Source: Galbula dea
Taxonomy: Eukaryota > Chordata > Aves > Piciformes > Galbulidae
Direction of reading: 5' to 3'
NCBI GenBank assembly: GCA_013399015.1
Contig: VWZX01006533.1
Location: forward strand, 751,499 to 815,498
Length of the DNA: 64,000 bases
The notes under the pieces were generated by a model that ran no database searches, was not told where the DNA came from, and was given only the letters and a program-made list of their open reading frames with translations. How positions within the stretch are numbered: the first letter of the stretch is position 1; each line of letters begins with the position of its first letter. Made by a program: the position numbers and the translations under genes. Positions 46,583-57,190 of this stretch are shown here, one piece after another.

Positions 46583-46680
46583 TTTTCCCTCCCCCTCCTC
46601 CATCCTCTCCCCCTCCTCCATCCCTTCCCCATCCTCCATCCCTTCCCCATCCTCCTTCCCCTCCTTATCTTCATCTCCTT
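46583..46680 (+). repeat. pyrimidine-rich minisatellite, right of gap
   Basis: Units CCTTCCCCATCCTCCATC and CCTTCCCCATCCTCCTTC stand in tandem at about 46622-46658. This matches the left flank and fades into CTTATCTTCATCTCC. Confidence 0.9.
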
Positions 46681-47211
46681 CTGCAGAGGTAGCTGAATCA
46701 GACCTCTTCCAGCTCTGGCATGGTGGTGTGGAAGCCAGGCAATCATCCCCCCCCCTGCCTGCTGACCACTACCTTTTAAGAGGGAGCTATTTAAAAGCCA
46801 AGTGTTGGCTATTCCTCCTGTGGCAGCAGCTAGGCAGTGTTCAGCTGGGATGGCTGCCCTCCAAGAAAACAGCAAACTGATGACAGAAAAGCAGCTGGCT
46901 CCACATGCAACAAAGCACCAGAAGACAATGTCAAGATCAGAACTGCTCTCCTGCTGAGGTTGGGGCTAGGTTCACTGAAGTGAGCTAGTGCTGTTCCTAC
47001 TCTTGCCCAGAGGAGCTGCTGAAGCTCTAATGGCCCACAGACAAATCTCACCAGCCATGTCCTAGCAGGACATCCATAATAAGTGGGCTTTTAGGTATAG
47101 GAGATGCATGAAATGGAGCATCCCAGGCTCTGTGGAGAGCAAAGGGCTTCAGCAATCAACAGGGATCCACAAAACATGGAGGAGACCCTACCAAGCTGCT
47201 TATCTCTAACA
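46681..47211. other. unique spacer
   Basis: No gene, RNA or transposon recognised. Confidence 0.45.
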
Positions 47212-47300
47212 TCAGAGAATCATTAAGGTTGGGAAAGACCTCTAAGGTCATCAAGTCCAACCTTCAGCCCAACACTAAACCATGTCATGAAGTGAACCCC
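47212..47300 (-). mobile_element. short CR1 3' tail, older group B type
   Basis: AGAATCATTAAGGTTGGG, GGTCATCAAGTCCAACCTTC and AACACTAAACCATGTCATG. Confidence 0.83.
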
Positions 47301-47465
47301 TCACCCACTGCGGGGTTCAGACCCAAAGCCAACCCCAAAGCATAGTGAGATTCATTCCAGCTCCCAGCCACACTCAGCAGCAGCCCCACTACCTCAGCTG
47401 TGAAGGACAAGGCTGATTTTTCCCTCTGACAAAGTACTTTGAACAAAAATAGTATCACATTACCT

Positions 47466-47786
47466 ACAGAGCTGGAAGGGACTCACTAAGATCATCCAGC
47501 CCAGCTCCTTAACCTGTTCAGGACACCCCAAGAATCACCCCTTGTGCCTGAGAGTGATGGCCAAGTGCTTCTTGAGCTCTGCCAGGCTTGGTGCTGAGAC
47601 AGTTTCCCTGGGGAGGCTGTTCCAGAGCCTGACCACCCTCTGGGTGAGAAACCTTTCCCTAGTCTCTAGCCTGAACCTCCCCTGACCCAACTCCATCCCA
47701 TTCTTGACTAAGATCAGTCCCAGCTTCTCTGGTGAGGATGTTGAAGGCAGCAACCAGGGTCTCCCCTCAGTCTCCTCTTCTGAAGG
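47466..47786 (-). mobile_element. older CR1, 3' part, interrupted
   Basis: A distinct type seen only once here: GTGATGGCCAAGTGCTTC, GAGACAGTTTCCCTGGGGAG and GGTGAGAAACCTTTCCC. It stops at CTTCTGAAGG (47777-47786) and resumes at 48017. The sense frame reads RFRLETRERFLTQRVVRLWN. Confidence 0.9.
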
Positions 47787-48016
47787 CTGAGGGAACTGGG
47801 CTTGGTTAGCCTGGAGAAGAGGAGGCTCAGGGGAAACCTTCTCACTCTCTGCAGCTCCCTGAGAGGAGGCTGGAGCCAGGTAAGAAGTGACAGGATGAGA
47901 GAAAACAGCCACAGGATAAAACAGGGGAGGTTTAGGTTGGACATGAGGAGCAATTTCTGCCCTGGAAGAGTGGTTAAGCATTGGCCCAGGCTGCCCAGGG
48001 CAGTGGTGGAGTCACC
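47787..48016 (+). mobile_element. CR1 interior fragment, group B, nested and lacking its 3' end
   Basis: Begins CTGAGGGAACTGGGCTTGG (ORF2 LRELGLVSLEKRRLRG) and ends CAGTGGTGGAGTCACC. About 170 bp of 3' UTR and tail are missing. AAGG stands on both sides (47783-47786, 48017-48020); removing the insert and one AAGG restores the older CR1 as CTTCTGAAGGTTAAAC. A 32 bp stretch near 47880 is also deleted. Confidence 0.93.
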
Positions 48017-48178
48017 AAGGTTAAACAAACCAAGTGACCTCAGCCACTCCTCATCAGGTTTCCCCTCCAGTCCCTTCACCATGTCTGTAGCCCTCCTCTG
48101 AACACTCTCCAACAGCTTCACATCTGGTCTATACTGTGGAGCCCCAAACTGCACCCAGTACTCAAGTCCTGGGTGTGG
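48017..48178 (-). mobile_element. older CR1, 5' part, after the nested insert
   Basis: Continues 47466-47786: AAGGTTAAACAAACCAAGTG, CAGCCACTCCTCATCAGG and GTGGAGCCCCAAACTGCACC, with the 5' cut near CTCAAGTCCTGGGTGTGG. Confidence 0.9.
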
Positions 48179-48618
48179 TAAACCAGTCCTTGGTGTACAC
48201 TGGAAGCAGCTTTTGTTCCAGAACCATCCAGCTCAGAGATGGATCACCTTAAAAAAGGAACCAAACAGAGCATTACCACTGAGGGCTGATGAAAACCAGC
48301 CCTGTTTTGTTTGCTATATCATGAGCCACATCTCCCTCCTGCCTCTGCTGTAAGTGGAGTGGCAGCAACAGCAGGTAGAGCCATATCTGCAACATCTTCA
48401 GCTGCTGCCTGCAGGAAAGCAGTTCATCTGTTGCTAATATTTTTCTTTCAGCAGGTGAAATCATTTCCAGTGCAGTCTGCACTCCCCAAAGCAGAGGCCA
48501 GGCTTGGGGACAAGGAGACACTGATGTGCTGCTTTCTGTCTCAATGGTGGCCACTGGTACCATGCAGTTCATCTCTTGGTGCAATAACATCTCCTTCTTC
48601 ATTAGGATGGTGACCAAA
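48179..48618. other. unique spacer
   Basis: No gene, RNA or transposon recognised. Confidence 0.45.
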
Positions 48619-48908
48619 CAGAACCCTAGAGCTGTCAGAGCTGGAAGGGACCTTCAAGATCATCTAGTTCCAGCCCCCCTGCCTGCCAGGGACACCTCCC
48701 ACTAGAGCAGGTTGCCCACAGCCCCAGCCAGCCTGGCCTGAAAAGCTTCCAGGGATGGAGCTTCCACAGCCTCTCTGGGCAACCTGTTCCACTGTCTCCC
48801 CACCCTCACAGGGAAGAACTTCCTCCTGATACCCAATCTAAATCTCCCCTCCTTAGTTTGTACCCATTCCCCCTAGTCCTATCACTACCTGACCTCCTAA
48901 AAAGTCCT
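48619..48908 (-). mobile_element. CR1 3' fragment, group C
   Basis: CAGAACCCTAGAGCTGTCAG tail, CCCCCCTGCCTGCCAGGGAC, GCCCACAGCCCCAGCCAGCC and ACTACCTGACCTCCTAAAAA at the 5' cut. Confidence 0.94.
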
Positions 48909-49239
48909 AAAAACAATTGTTTCTAAGAGCACAATGTGTCTATGATACCTTAAGGTGATGCTTTGAAGGCTTGGTGGGAAATGAATCCCATGCAGGAGGT
49001 AGGAGACTTCAGCCTTGGGAACAGAATGATGCTATAAAGGTTGGGAAAAACTAGAGAGCTCCAGGGGGTTGAAGGTGATCAAGAAGTCACTGAGCTCATC
49101 CACTTCCCCAGCCACAATCAGCTTCATTGAGTCATTCTCACGAGGTCCTTCTCTGCCCTGTCTTAAAAACCTTCTATGACAAAGAGGTCAGAGACTCCCT
49201 GGCCACCTAGCCCAGGCACTTCCTACTTTCTTTTGTACA
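48909..49239. other. spacer, possibly holding a very old CR1
   Basis: GCCCTGTCTTAAAAACCTTC with GAGACTCCCTGGCCACC (49155-49205) vaguely recalls an ancient minus-strand CR1. It is too diverged to call. Otherwise unique. Confidence 0.35.
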
Positions 49240-49350
49240 TATGCTCTTAGCCACATGGGGTGACTTTGAGGCTTGTCCTGTGCATGGACAGGAGTTGGAC
49301 TGGATGGTTCTGGGGGGTCCCTTCCAACTCAGGACACTCTGTGACTCTGT
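49240..49350 (+). mobile_element. short CR1 3' end, group G
   Basis: CACATGGGGTGACTTTGAGG, GCATGGACAGGAGTTGGAC and GGTCCCTTCCAACTCAGG; terminal CTCTGTGACTCTGTG. Confidence 0.9.
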
Positions 49351-49445
49351 GCTTGGGTGACTCACCACCTCTGACATTCTCAGACCATTTCTTTTAAGAT
49401 AGTTTAGTTCCAGATTGGTTTATGCAAACTGAGGCCAGCATAATG

Positions 49446-49735
49446 AGGACAATCTTTTTAGCAGGGCCTGTTGGGACAGGACAAGAGGTGAAGGTTTTAA
49501 ACCCAAAGAGGAGATTTAGACTAGATAGAAGGAAGAGATTTTTGACAATGAGGGTGGTTAGAGTACCTGTCCCAGGTTGCCCAGAGAGGTGGGAGATGTC
49601 CCAGCCCTGGAACCATCCCAGCTCAGGTTGTTTGGGGTTGTGAACAACCTGCTCTAGCTGCAGATGTCCCTGCTGGCTGCAGAGGGGTTGGACTAGGTGA
49701 CCTTGAAAGGTCCCAAACCATGCTGTGATTCTATT
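49446..49735 (+). mobile_element. CR1 3' fragment, group D
   Basis: CTTTTTAGCAGGGCCTGTTG, AGGTGGGAGATGTCCCAGCC and GGGGTTGGACTAGGTGACC. The end CATGCTGTGATTCTAT keeps one clean octamer. Confidence 0.93.
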
Positions 49736-50570
49736 TCCCTGGAAGGAAGAGTACATCCTGCAGACACAAGCTCTCATTTTGGTACTCACAGGAGCCAAGT
49801 ATCCACCTCAGGTCTGTTTGTGCTCCTCACAACAGAAGCTCTGAAGAGTTAACATCTCTTTTCCAAGAGAAAACTCAACACATCTTTTCCTTTTCCCTGG
49901 GCAAAGGAAGAAGCAGCTCAAGGTCCAACGAGATAACCGGCTCGAGAGACAACTAAGCAGGCAACTTGAAGACACATAAATTATCATCACTTGCCTCAGT
50001 ATGGCTAAAAAAAAAAAAAAAAAGGGAAATAAAAAAAGAAAAATCAATCTTTATAGTTGGAAGATGACAGCAGCTGATTTAATTTCTGAGAGAAGCAGAG
50101 AGAGGAGGAGAAGAGCAGTGCAGATTACACTCGCCCAGCGCCATGTGCTCCTCTAATGTAATGAAATGAGTTCAGAGCAAAGTGAATTAGTGCTAGAGGC
50201 TGACCTCATCCCACTAATCCCAGAGAGCAATAAGAAATAGAAAGGTGCAGTTGCCAGCTTGCTTTTCAAGGGCAGCAAGGACCAAAGTGGCCACTCTCCT
50301 CTCCTGGTGACTGTAGCGTGAAGCAAGAGGCTGGCTCCCAGCCTCATCTTTTATTGCAAGGAGGAGAGTGACTCCAGTGCCTTTGGCAGGGGGGAGCAAG
50401 GGGAGGGTGAAAAGGAGGAGCTGCAGGGAGCAAACCAGCCCCCAAGCTCAGGTACACTGTCATCTCTTTGTATTTGAGATTTGGCTCCAAGCAGACTGAT
50501 GGGACTGCAGCAAGGGGTTGCTCAGCCCAGTGTACCCTGGCTGTGTCGCTCTGGGACTGAGCCTCAGGTT
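49736..50570. other. unique sequence with a small CpG cluster and an A17 tract
   Basis: It contains at least seven CpGs (for example AACGAGATAACCGGCTCGAG near 49927-49946 and ACTCGCCCAGCGCC near 50129-50142) in an otherwise very CpG-poor window. There is also a 17-base A run at 50007-50023. No exon or promoter can be supported. Confidence 0.4.
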
Positions 50571-50994
50571 CTCACAGAGTCATCAAGGTAGGAAGAGGCC
50601 TCCCAGATCAGCAAGTCTAACCAGCAACCCATCCCCACTGTGTCTCTAAGTACCACAGCTCCATGGGTTTTCAACCCCTGCAGGGCTGGTGACTCCACCC
50701 CTGCCCTGGGCAGCCTGGGCCAATGCCTAACCACTCTTCCAGTGAAGAATTTTTCCCTGCTATCCAATCTAAACCTCCCCTGGGGCAACTTGAGGCTATC
50801 TCCTCTTGTCCTCTCACTGGTAACCCAGAAGAGACCAACCCCCATCTTTCTACAACCACTTTTCAGTTACTTGGAGAGAGACAGAAGGTCTCCCCTGGGC
50901 CTCCTCTTCCTCAGACTAAACCCCAGGCTGGTTCCCATCCATCCTTCTCTCAGCTCCTCAACAATTCCTATCTCCCTCTTGGTGTTTTTGCTCC
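50571..50994 (-). mobile_element. CR1 fragment, older group B type, about 420 bp
   Basis: Tail CACAGAGTCATCAAGGTAGG, then GGGCTGGTGACTCCACCCC, CCTGGGGCAACTTGAGGC and CAGAAGGTCTCCCCTGGGCC. The 5' part is diverged but keeps CTCTTGGTGTTTTTGCTCC. Confidence 0.92.
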
Positions 50995-51457
50995 AAAAAA
51001 ATATGATGGCTGCTTTAAAATGAGTTTTAGTTTCCAAACTGCATTTCTCATACCCTGGCAAGAACTCAGCCCTGAGCAAACTGCAGCTCAAGTTTGGATG
51101 GTGGCAATTAACCACCTGCTGAGCTGGATTTTTCTGCAGGTAAGATCAACCTCCCCAGGGAGAGATGTCTTCAAAGCCTGCTATGAGACATCATCCTCTG
51201 AAGTGTTTTGCAGGTTTATCTACTCTGGCTGCAGCTCCAGCTCTGGCTCAGAGCTGAATTTCCTGCTGTGCAGATGGCTGTCCACCATTGATCCACCACC
51301 CTGCCTGGGGACCTGGGTGCTGGTTACACCCAGAGAGTTGCTCCTCCAACACATGGCACTGTGAGCATGCCCCAGGAGCAGGAGTTAAAGGCAGACAGAG
51401 GATGGGGGCCTGGCAGGAGGGTTGCTTCAGGAGAAGGTGCTGCTGGAGCATACCTGA
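50995..51457. other. unique spacer
   Basis: No gene, RNA or transposon recognised. Confidence 0.45.
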
Positions 51458-52020
51458 TCAGCAGGACTAGGGCAGGGATTGGCCTCCTGGGCTGGGCACT
51501 GGGGAGGCCACAGCTCCAATCCTGGCATCAGCTTTGGGCTCCTCAATCCAAGAAGGATATTGAGGTGCTGGAGTGTGTCCAGAGAAGGGCAAGGAAGGTG
51601 GTGAAGGGTCTAGAGCACAAGTGTTGTGAGGAGCAGCTGAGGGAACTGGGCTTGGTTAGCCTGGAGAAGAGGAGGCTCAGGGGAGACCTTCTCACTCTCT
51701 GCAACTCCCTGAAAGCAGGCTGAAGGGAAGTGGGGGTTGGTCTCTTCTCCCAAGGAACAAATGCTAGGATAAAGGAAACAGCCTCAGGTTACACCAGGGG
51801 AGGTTTAGGTTGGACATTAGGAACAATTTCTTCCTGGAAAGGGTTGTCAAGGGCTGGCCCAGGCTTCCCAGGGCAGTGGTGGAGTCCCCATCCCTGGAGG
51901 GGTTTCCAAGCCCTGGAGATGTGTTGCTGAGGGCCATGGGTCAGTGGTGACCTGGTGGTGCTGGGTTAAGGATTGGACTTGATGATCTTAAAGGTCTTTT
52001 GCAAGCAAAACAAATCTCTT
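51458..52020 (+). mobile_element. CR1 fragment, group B, about 560 bp
   Basis: It starts CAGGACTAGGGCAGGGATTG, the furthest 5' among plus-strand B copies. It includes GGGGAGGCCACAGCTCC and ORF2 codons KDIEVLECVQRRARKVVKG, then EQLRELGLVSLEKRRLRGDL. The canonical octamers at the end are replaced by AAACAAATCTCTT. Confidence 0.95.
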
Positions 52021-52469
52021 ATTCTGCACTATCCAACAGGGAGAGAAGAAAAGGGGCCTGAGGATGGGCACTGCAGCTCCTCTGGGGACTGATACATTTC
52101 CCAAGCAGGCTGGCATCAGCTCTGATGAAACAAGATGTCAAAGCAGCTTTCTGGCAGAGAAAAACTGAAGTGCACAATGTTACCTCTCTGGGAAGATGGA
52201 CATCTAGGCTGGAAGCTGAGCTGCAGGAAATAGAGCAAAGGCAGCATTTCTCTCTGTGATGCCCAGACAGGATCCATCCTTCTCTCCTTTTCACCACTGT
52301 CACTATTGATCTCTGCCTGAGCTGTGAAGGAAGAGGAAGGGGAGAGCATTTCAAAGTCAGGGAGAACACTGCTTTCAGAGGCAAAATCACCAGCCCCACC
52401 AGTGTCTCTGTCTGCAATAGGGTGAGGTCCAAAACAGGAAAAGGGCAGGATAAATCACCAGTAGATATT
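52021..52469. other. unique spacer
   Basis: No gene, RNA or transposon recognised. Confidence 0.45.
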
Positions 52470-52676
52470 ATAGAGTCATAGAATGGCCCAGGATGGAAAG
52501 GACCTCAAAGATCATCTAGCTCCAACCCCCCTGCCATGGGCAGGATGCCACCCACTAGCCCAGGTTGCCCAGGGCCACATCCAGCCTGGCCTTGAACACT
52601 GCCAGGGATGAGGCAGCCACAGCCTCTCTGGGCAACCTGTGCCAGTGCCTCAGCACCCTCTGCAATAAGACCTCCC
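52470..52676 (-). mobile_element. CR1 3' fragment, group F
   Basis: ATAGAGTCATAGAATGGCCC with two octamer-like units, CCCCTGCCATGGGCAGGATG and GGCCACATCCAGCCTGGCC; cut after CAGCACCCTCTGC. Confidence 0.93.
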
Positions 52677-53057
52677 AGCATGGTTGCACCACTGCAGGAG
52701 TTGAGGTCATGGGAAAGGAGGTTAAATTGGCATCAGTGCTTTCTGTCTGTACCACCCAAAGCACAGGGAAACACCCAGAGATGCCTTCTGAAGGCTGAGG
52801 CCAAGGCAACATCAAACCCCAGTGAGCAAAGCATGACATGGATCTTGGCCAGAGGCAAGGCAGAGAAGGGCAGATGGAATCTTCCCCTAAAAGAAAAGGG
52901 TTTGAGCCTGCTCTGCACCCTACAACACAGACAAGCAGAAAGCAGGGTCTGGAAGACTCCTGGGGGAGCATCAGCTCCATCAGCACCACCCCACAGAGCT
53001 GGTTTAAGGCATTTGCCATCAGGATGATATTTAATGCAGGAGAAAGGTGAAGAAACA
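52677..53057. other. unique spacer
   Basis: No gene, RNA or transposon recognised. Confidence 0.45.
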
Positions 53058-53504
53058 GCAGAGATTGAGGCACTGGAGTGTGTCCAGAGAGGGGGAATGA
53101 GGCTGGGGAGGGCTCTGGAGGATAAGTCTGATGAGGAGCAGCTGAGGGAACTGGGTTTGGTTAACCTGGAGAAGAGGAGGCTCAGGGGAGACCTTCTCAC
53201 TCTCTCCAACTACCTGGAGGGAGGTTGTAGTGAGATGAAGGTCAGGGTCTTCTCCTGGCCTACCAGTGGTAGGAGAAGAGGAAATGACCTCAAGTTGCAC
53301 CAGGGGAGGTTTAGGCTGGATATCAAGAACAATTCCTTCCCAGAAAGAGTTGTCAGGCATTGGCCCAGGCTGCCCAGGGCAGTGGTGGAGTCACCAGCCC
53401 TGGAGGGGGTCAGAAACACCTAGATGTGGTGCTGAGGGCCATGGTTTAGGGCTGTGGTGGTGATGATCTTGGAGGTCTCCTCCAACCTGACTAACTCTGG
53501 GATG
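53058..53504 (+). mobile_element. CR1 fragment, group B, about 450 bp
   Basis: Starts ACAGCAGAGATTGAGGCAC. ORF2 codons ALECVQRGGMRLGRALEDKS and LRELGLVNLEKRRLRGDLL remain in one open frame of about 129 codons. The UTR lacks about 30 bp around GGTTTAGGGCTGTGGTGG. Confidence 0.95.
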
Positions 53505-54300
53505 TTGTGGGACAGCACTGCTGCCAACACAGCTTTTAACACTCTCAGCCCTACCTGGCCTGGTCTTGGAGGCACAGAGCCAAGCTTCTACCCCCAAAAC
53601 ATTGCTTTTCTGACCTTCACCACCTGCCCATGTGGCTCAGACCTTTGGCAGTGTGTGACTTCAGGCTGCAGCTCCAGAAATGTCACTGCTGCTTCTCACT
53701 GCTGCCTTTCTCCTCATCATCTCCTCCCTTCACACATGGCCTAATCAAGGAGGACAAGGGCATGGTCCCTCTAACCCCTTCCTATTCCTCCTCATTACAC
53801 TCTCTGTTCCAACCCTCTGCTTCCCCATCTGGCATTAAACCCTCAGACACCACCTCCCCCCCCCTAATCCAAGCTGTCCTTTGCCTGTCTCTGGAGGGAC
53901 AACCATGCTTTAGTTGTGTTATCAATTAGCCAGGAACTGGACTGCTGGCTCCAATACCTTCTTAGAGCAGCCTTAATTTTGATTAATCTCTCTTCATGAC
54001 TTGAAAACCATATAGGCATGATTCCCTCCCCAGCCATGCTTGTTAAAAATCATAAATCAAGTTATTCCATTCCCTCCAGACAGCAGGAGACTTTTCCAGC
54101 TGCAGCCATCCAGCTCCTGATGCTGCAGAGCTTTGGTTCCTGGCTTTGCTTCAGCCCTCTGCAGAGCAGAGATCCACTCCCTGAAGCCAAGAGAAACAAA
54201 AGCCAGCAAATGTGTGTGTATTTTAAAGGAATTAAAAGTTCCCTCCCCTTGACAGCACACTTTGGAACAGCTCTATCTGTGTCACAGAGGCAGGGAGGGT
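53505..54300. other. unique spacer
   Basis: No gene, RNA or transposon recognised. Confidence 0.45.
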
Positions 54301-54799
54301 CACAGAATCATTGAGGTTGGAAAAGACCATGAGGATCAGCAAGGCCAAGCATCAAGCCCACACCACCATGCCACTGAACCATGTCCCAAAGTGCCATAGC
54401 TGGATGGTTTTTGGACCCCTCCAGGGATGGTGACTCCACCACTGCCCTGGGCAGCCTGGGCCAACCCATCACCACTCTTTCTCTTCCTAATACCCAACTT
54501 AAACCTCTCTTGACACAACTTGAGGCTGTTTCCTCTTGTCCTATCACTAGTCACCTGGGAGAAGAGCCCAAGCCCCACCTGGCTCCAACCTCCTCTCAGG
54601 GAGCTGCAGAGAGTGAGAAGGTCTCCCCTGAGCCTCCTCTTCTCCAGGCTAACCAAGCCCAGTTCCCTCAGCTGCTCCTCACAACACTTGTGCTCCAGAC
54701 CCTTCCCCACCTTCCTTGCCCTTCTCTGGCCACACTCCAGCACCTCAATGTCCTTCAACTGACCCCAGGGTTTGAGGTGTAGCCTCACCAGTGCCAAGT
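54301..54799 (-). mobile_element. CR1 fragment, group B, about 500 bp
   Basis: Tail CACAGAATCATTGAGGTTGG; CCAAAGTGCCATAGCTGG; GCTCCTCACAACACTTGTGC. The sense frame (54797 down to 54336) is open for 153 codons despite a deletion of the GGAGTGAGGAGCCC block at about 54755. Confidence 0.95.
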
Positions 54800-55568
54800 A
54801 CCAGTGGCCACCTCAGCCACTGTCACCTGGAGCTCTCTTCCTTTGCACCTGCCTCGATGGGAGGTGGAGGAGAAACACACAGACATGCAGGTGCTTCTGT
54901 ACCTGTGCAGAGAAAAAGATGTCTCAGCTCTAGACACCACCAAGTTAGGCCCTCAAAAGCCATGTGTCACAGCTGAAGGTCCCATTTCAGAGCCCCAAAT
55001 CAACCCATGATTATGCCTTCTGGATGCTCAAAGCCCTTCCCATCCCAATTCCAGCCCATCCACTCAGCCCTCTGGATCAAAACCACCACAGAAATAATGT
55101 TTCATGTTATGGTCCCTGTCTTTTCTTCCTTTTGCTGCCATCCTAGCCCAATGCAGAGGGGTTTGGGGCTCTGCTCCTCACAGTGCAATCCAGGACACTG
55201 CCATTTGTAAAAGGGGAAAGTAAATGGGGAACCCCTGAGGGTGGCCACACCACAGCAGGGTTCTAGGAAGCTTTTCAGCCCCCCAGGAGGAGAGATGACA
55301 TCCTTGAGGGTGGAGAACTGCCAGTGGGAAAGATATGCCATTTTTTGGATAGATATTTGGAACTATGGCACTGGCAGGGACAAGGTAAAAGGATGTTGCT
55401 GGGGAATAAAAGATTCCAGGATGATTTGTCACTTCTCCATGCCTTACCCTAGAAACTCAGTTTTCAGCCAACACTCTCATCAGTTCTCAAGCCAGAAAAG
55501 TTGATTTTCTTGGTTTCATGGTGCAGCAGGATGAATATCCAGAGCCTGAGATAGGATGGAGGTATGTC
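54800..55568. other. unique spacer
   Basis: No gene, RNA or transposon recognised. Confidence 0.45.
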
Positions 55569-55700
55569 TCAGGGGACATTCCAAACCCACCTGGACACCA
55601 TCCTGTGCCAGCCTGCTCTAGGTGACCCTGCTCTGACAGGATGGACTAGATGATCTCCAGAAGTCCCTTCCAAGCCCCTGACATTCTGAGGTTCTGTGCT
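55569..55700 (+). mobile_element. short CR1 3' end, group E
   Basis: ACATTCCAAACCCACCTGG, ACCATCCTGTGCCAGCCTGC and ATGGACTAGATGATCTCC. It is the third member of the group with 12771-13308 and 19815-20508. Confidence 0.88.
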
Positions 55701-55947
55701 GCACCCCTTTCACCCACCTCCCCTGGGACTTTTGGGACAGCTTCTCTGCAAACAAGACTCTTCACTTCAAGTCTCTTTTCCCTTTGGCTGCAAAGATCTA
55801 ATGAGTAAAGATAAAAATAGCAAATTGCAAAGACAGCTCAGGGCTGGTGTGGCTGCCACAGGGATCATGGCCAAGGTCTGAGGCAGGCATGGGTGGATGG
55901 AGGACCTCAAGTGAAGGGTGAGGCTGGCCCCAAAAGATCCCAAGGGG

Positions 55948-55976
55948 ATAATTTATATATTTATATTATATATATA
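55948..55976. repeat. A/T tract immediately 5' of a CR1
   Basis: About 29 bases of only A and T with TATATA units, ending exactly where the next CR1 begins. It may be the insertion target. Confidence 0.8.
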
Positions 55977-56222
55977 GGCTGAAGGAGGGGAGATTTAGAC
56001 TGGAAATTAGCAGGAGGCTCTTTACCCAGAGGGTGCTGAGGCACTGGCACAGGTTGCCCAGAGAGGCTGTGGCTGCCCCAACCCTGGCAGTGTTCAAGGC
56101 CAGGCTGGATGTGGCCCTGGGCAACCTGGCCTAGTGGGTGGCATCCCTGCCCATGGCAGGGGGGTTGGAGCTGGATGACCTTGAAGGTCCCTTCCAACCC
56201 AAGCCATGCTATGATTCTATGC
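55977..56222 (+). mobile_element. CR1 3' fragment, group F
   Basis: Starts GGCTGAAGGAGGGGAGATTT and carries AGGCTGGATGTGGCCCTGG, CCCTGCCCATGGCAGGGGG and CATGCTATGATTCTATGC with a clean octamer. Confidence 0.94.
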
Positions 56223-57190
56223 TTAGGGGACAGAGTGTGGTGCTAATTTCAGGTTCTAAGCCCATATCCATCTAAAAATCTGATTTATAGCCCAGCAGCA
56301 GTTCTGCTGGAGGCTACTGAGATGCAGCATGCCCCAGAAGGACCCAAAGGCAAACTAAGAGGAGATGTTTCCCATCTGGACCATGGTGCTGAAACAGGTC
56401 TGCAGATGGTAAAAGACCCAAAGCATCACCAAAACCATTGCATCTTCCAGCTGTCCTCCAAGAAGGGAAACTTCTTCCAGCACAGAGATGGCAAAAGGCA
56501 CAGAGAGAGGGAAACTCTGCTGAGATTCCTCCAGGGAGTCCTATGTCTGCATAGCTGGAAGGAAAAGCACTGCAAACCCCCCCTGGCAGCCATATTTCAC
56601 CCTGTTTTGGGGAAATACACCATCTGAGGACACAGTCTGAGCCTTTCAGCAGGGAGCAGAGACCCAGCAGAAAGTGCCCTGAGCTTCACATGGGGCATGG
56701 TCCAGTTTTGTGCCATCCTCAGTGAGGATCCCACAGACCAAGTCTGCTTCATCCAAATCTTTGTGGGGTTTTTTTTTGCCACCACAGATGGGACACAAGG
56801 CACCAGGCATCCAACAGCACAGATGGAGGTTTGTGAGCCACATGAAACCCTGTGAAGCTGAGACTCCTCTGCAAGGCATCTGTTTGAAATGCCACAAGAT
56901 GCTTCAGGAGCTCTGACATTTGTGGAATAACAGCAAGCAGTGACCAAGCTCCTTCTCTTCATGAGCTTCTCTAATGGGTAATGCTGGCAGAAGGAAGGGC
57001 CCAGACCTTGCAAGAGCTGGCTGAGAAAAGGTCCATTCAGGATGGGATCAGTCACTGATGGCTGCAGCAACTCACACTGCTCTTCATCCCCTCCAGCACC
57101 AGCAACCCCTTGCTTCTCCCCTGGGAAGCTCTGCCTGCAGCATGCCAGCAGATCTGGGTGTTGCAAAGCTCCCAGCTCAGCTCTGAAGTA
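56223..57190. other. unique spacer
   Basis: No gene supported. Minus-strand frames of 189 and 83 codons overlap here; the shorter (56646-56897) is cysteine-rich, but I recognise no domain. Confidence 0.4.

Noticed and set aside
45968..46875. Open frames of 242 and 300 codons on both strands across the Ns
   Set aside because: Open only because the 435 N bases contain no stops; the flanks are minisatellite.
50007..50023. A17 tract as the tail of a processed pseudogene
   Set aside because: No gene-like sequence or target duplication was recognised upstream; a simple A tract is enough.
56597..57166. 189-codon minus-strand frame and overlapping cysteine-rich 83-codon frame (CPICGGKKKPHKD)
   Set aside because: The cysteine spacing fits no domain I can name, and two overlapping frames in the same DNA suggest chance. 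A protein search would settle it.
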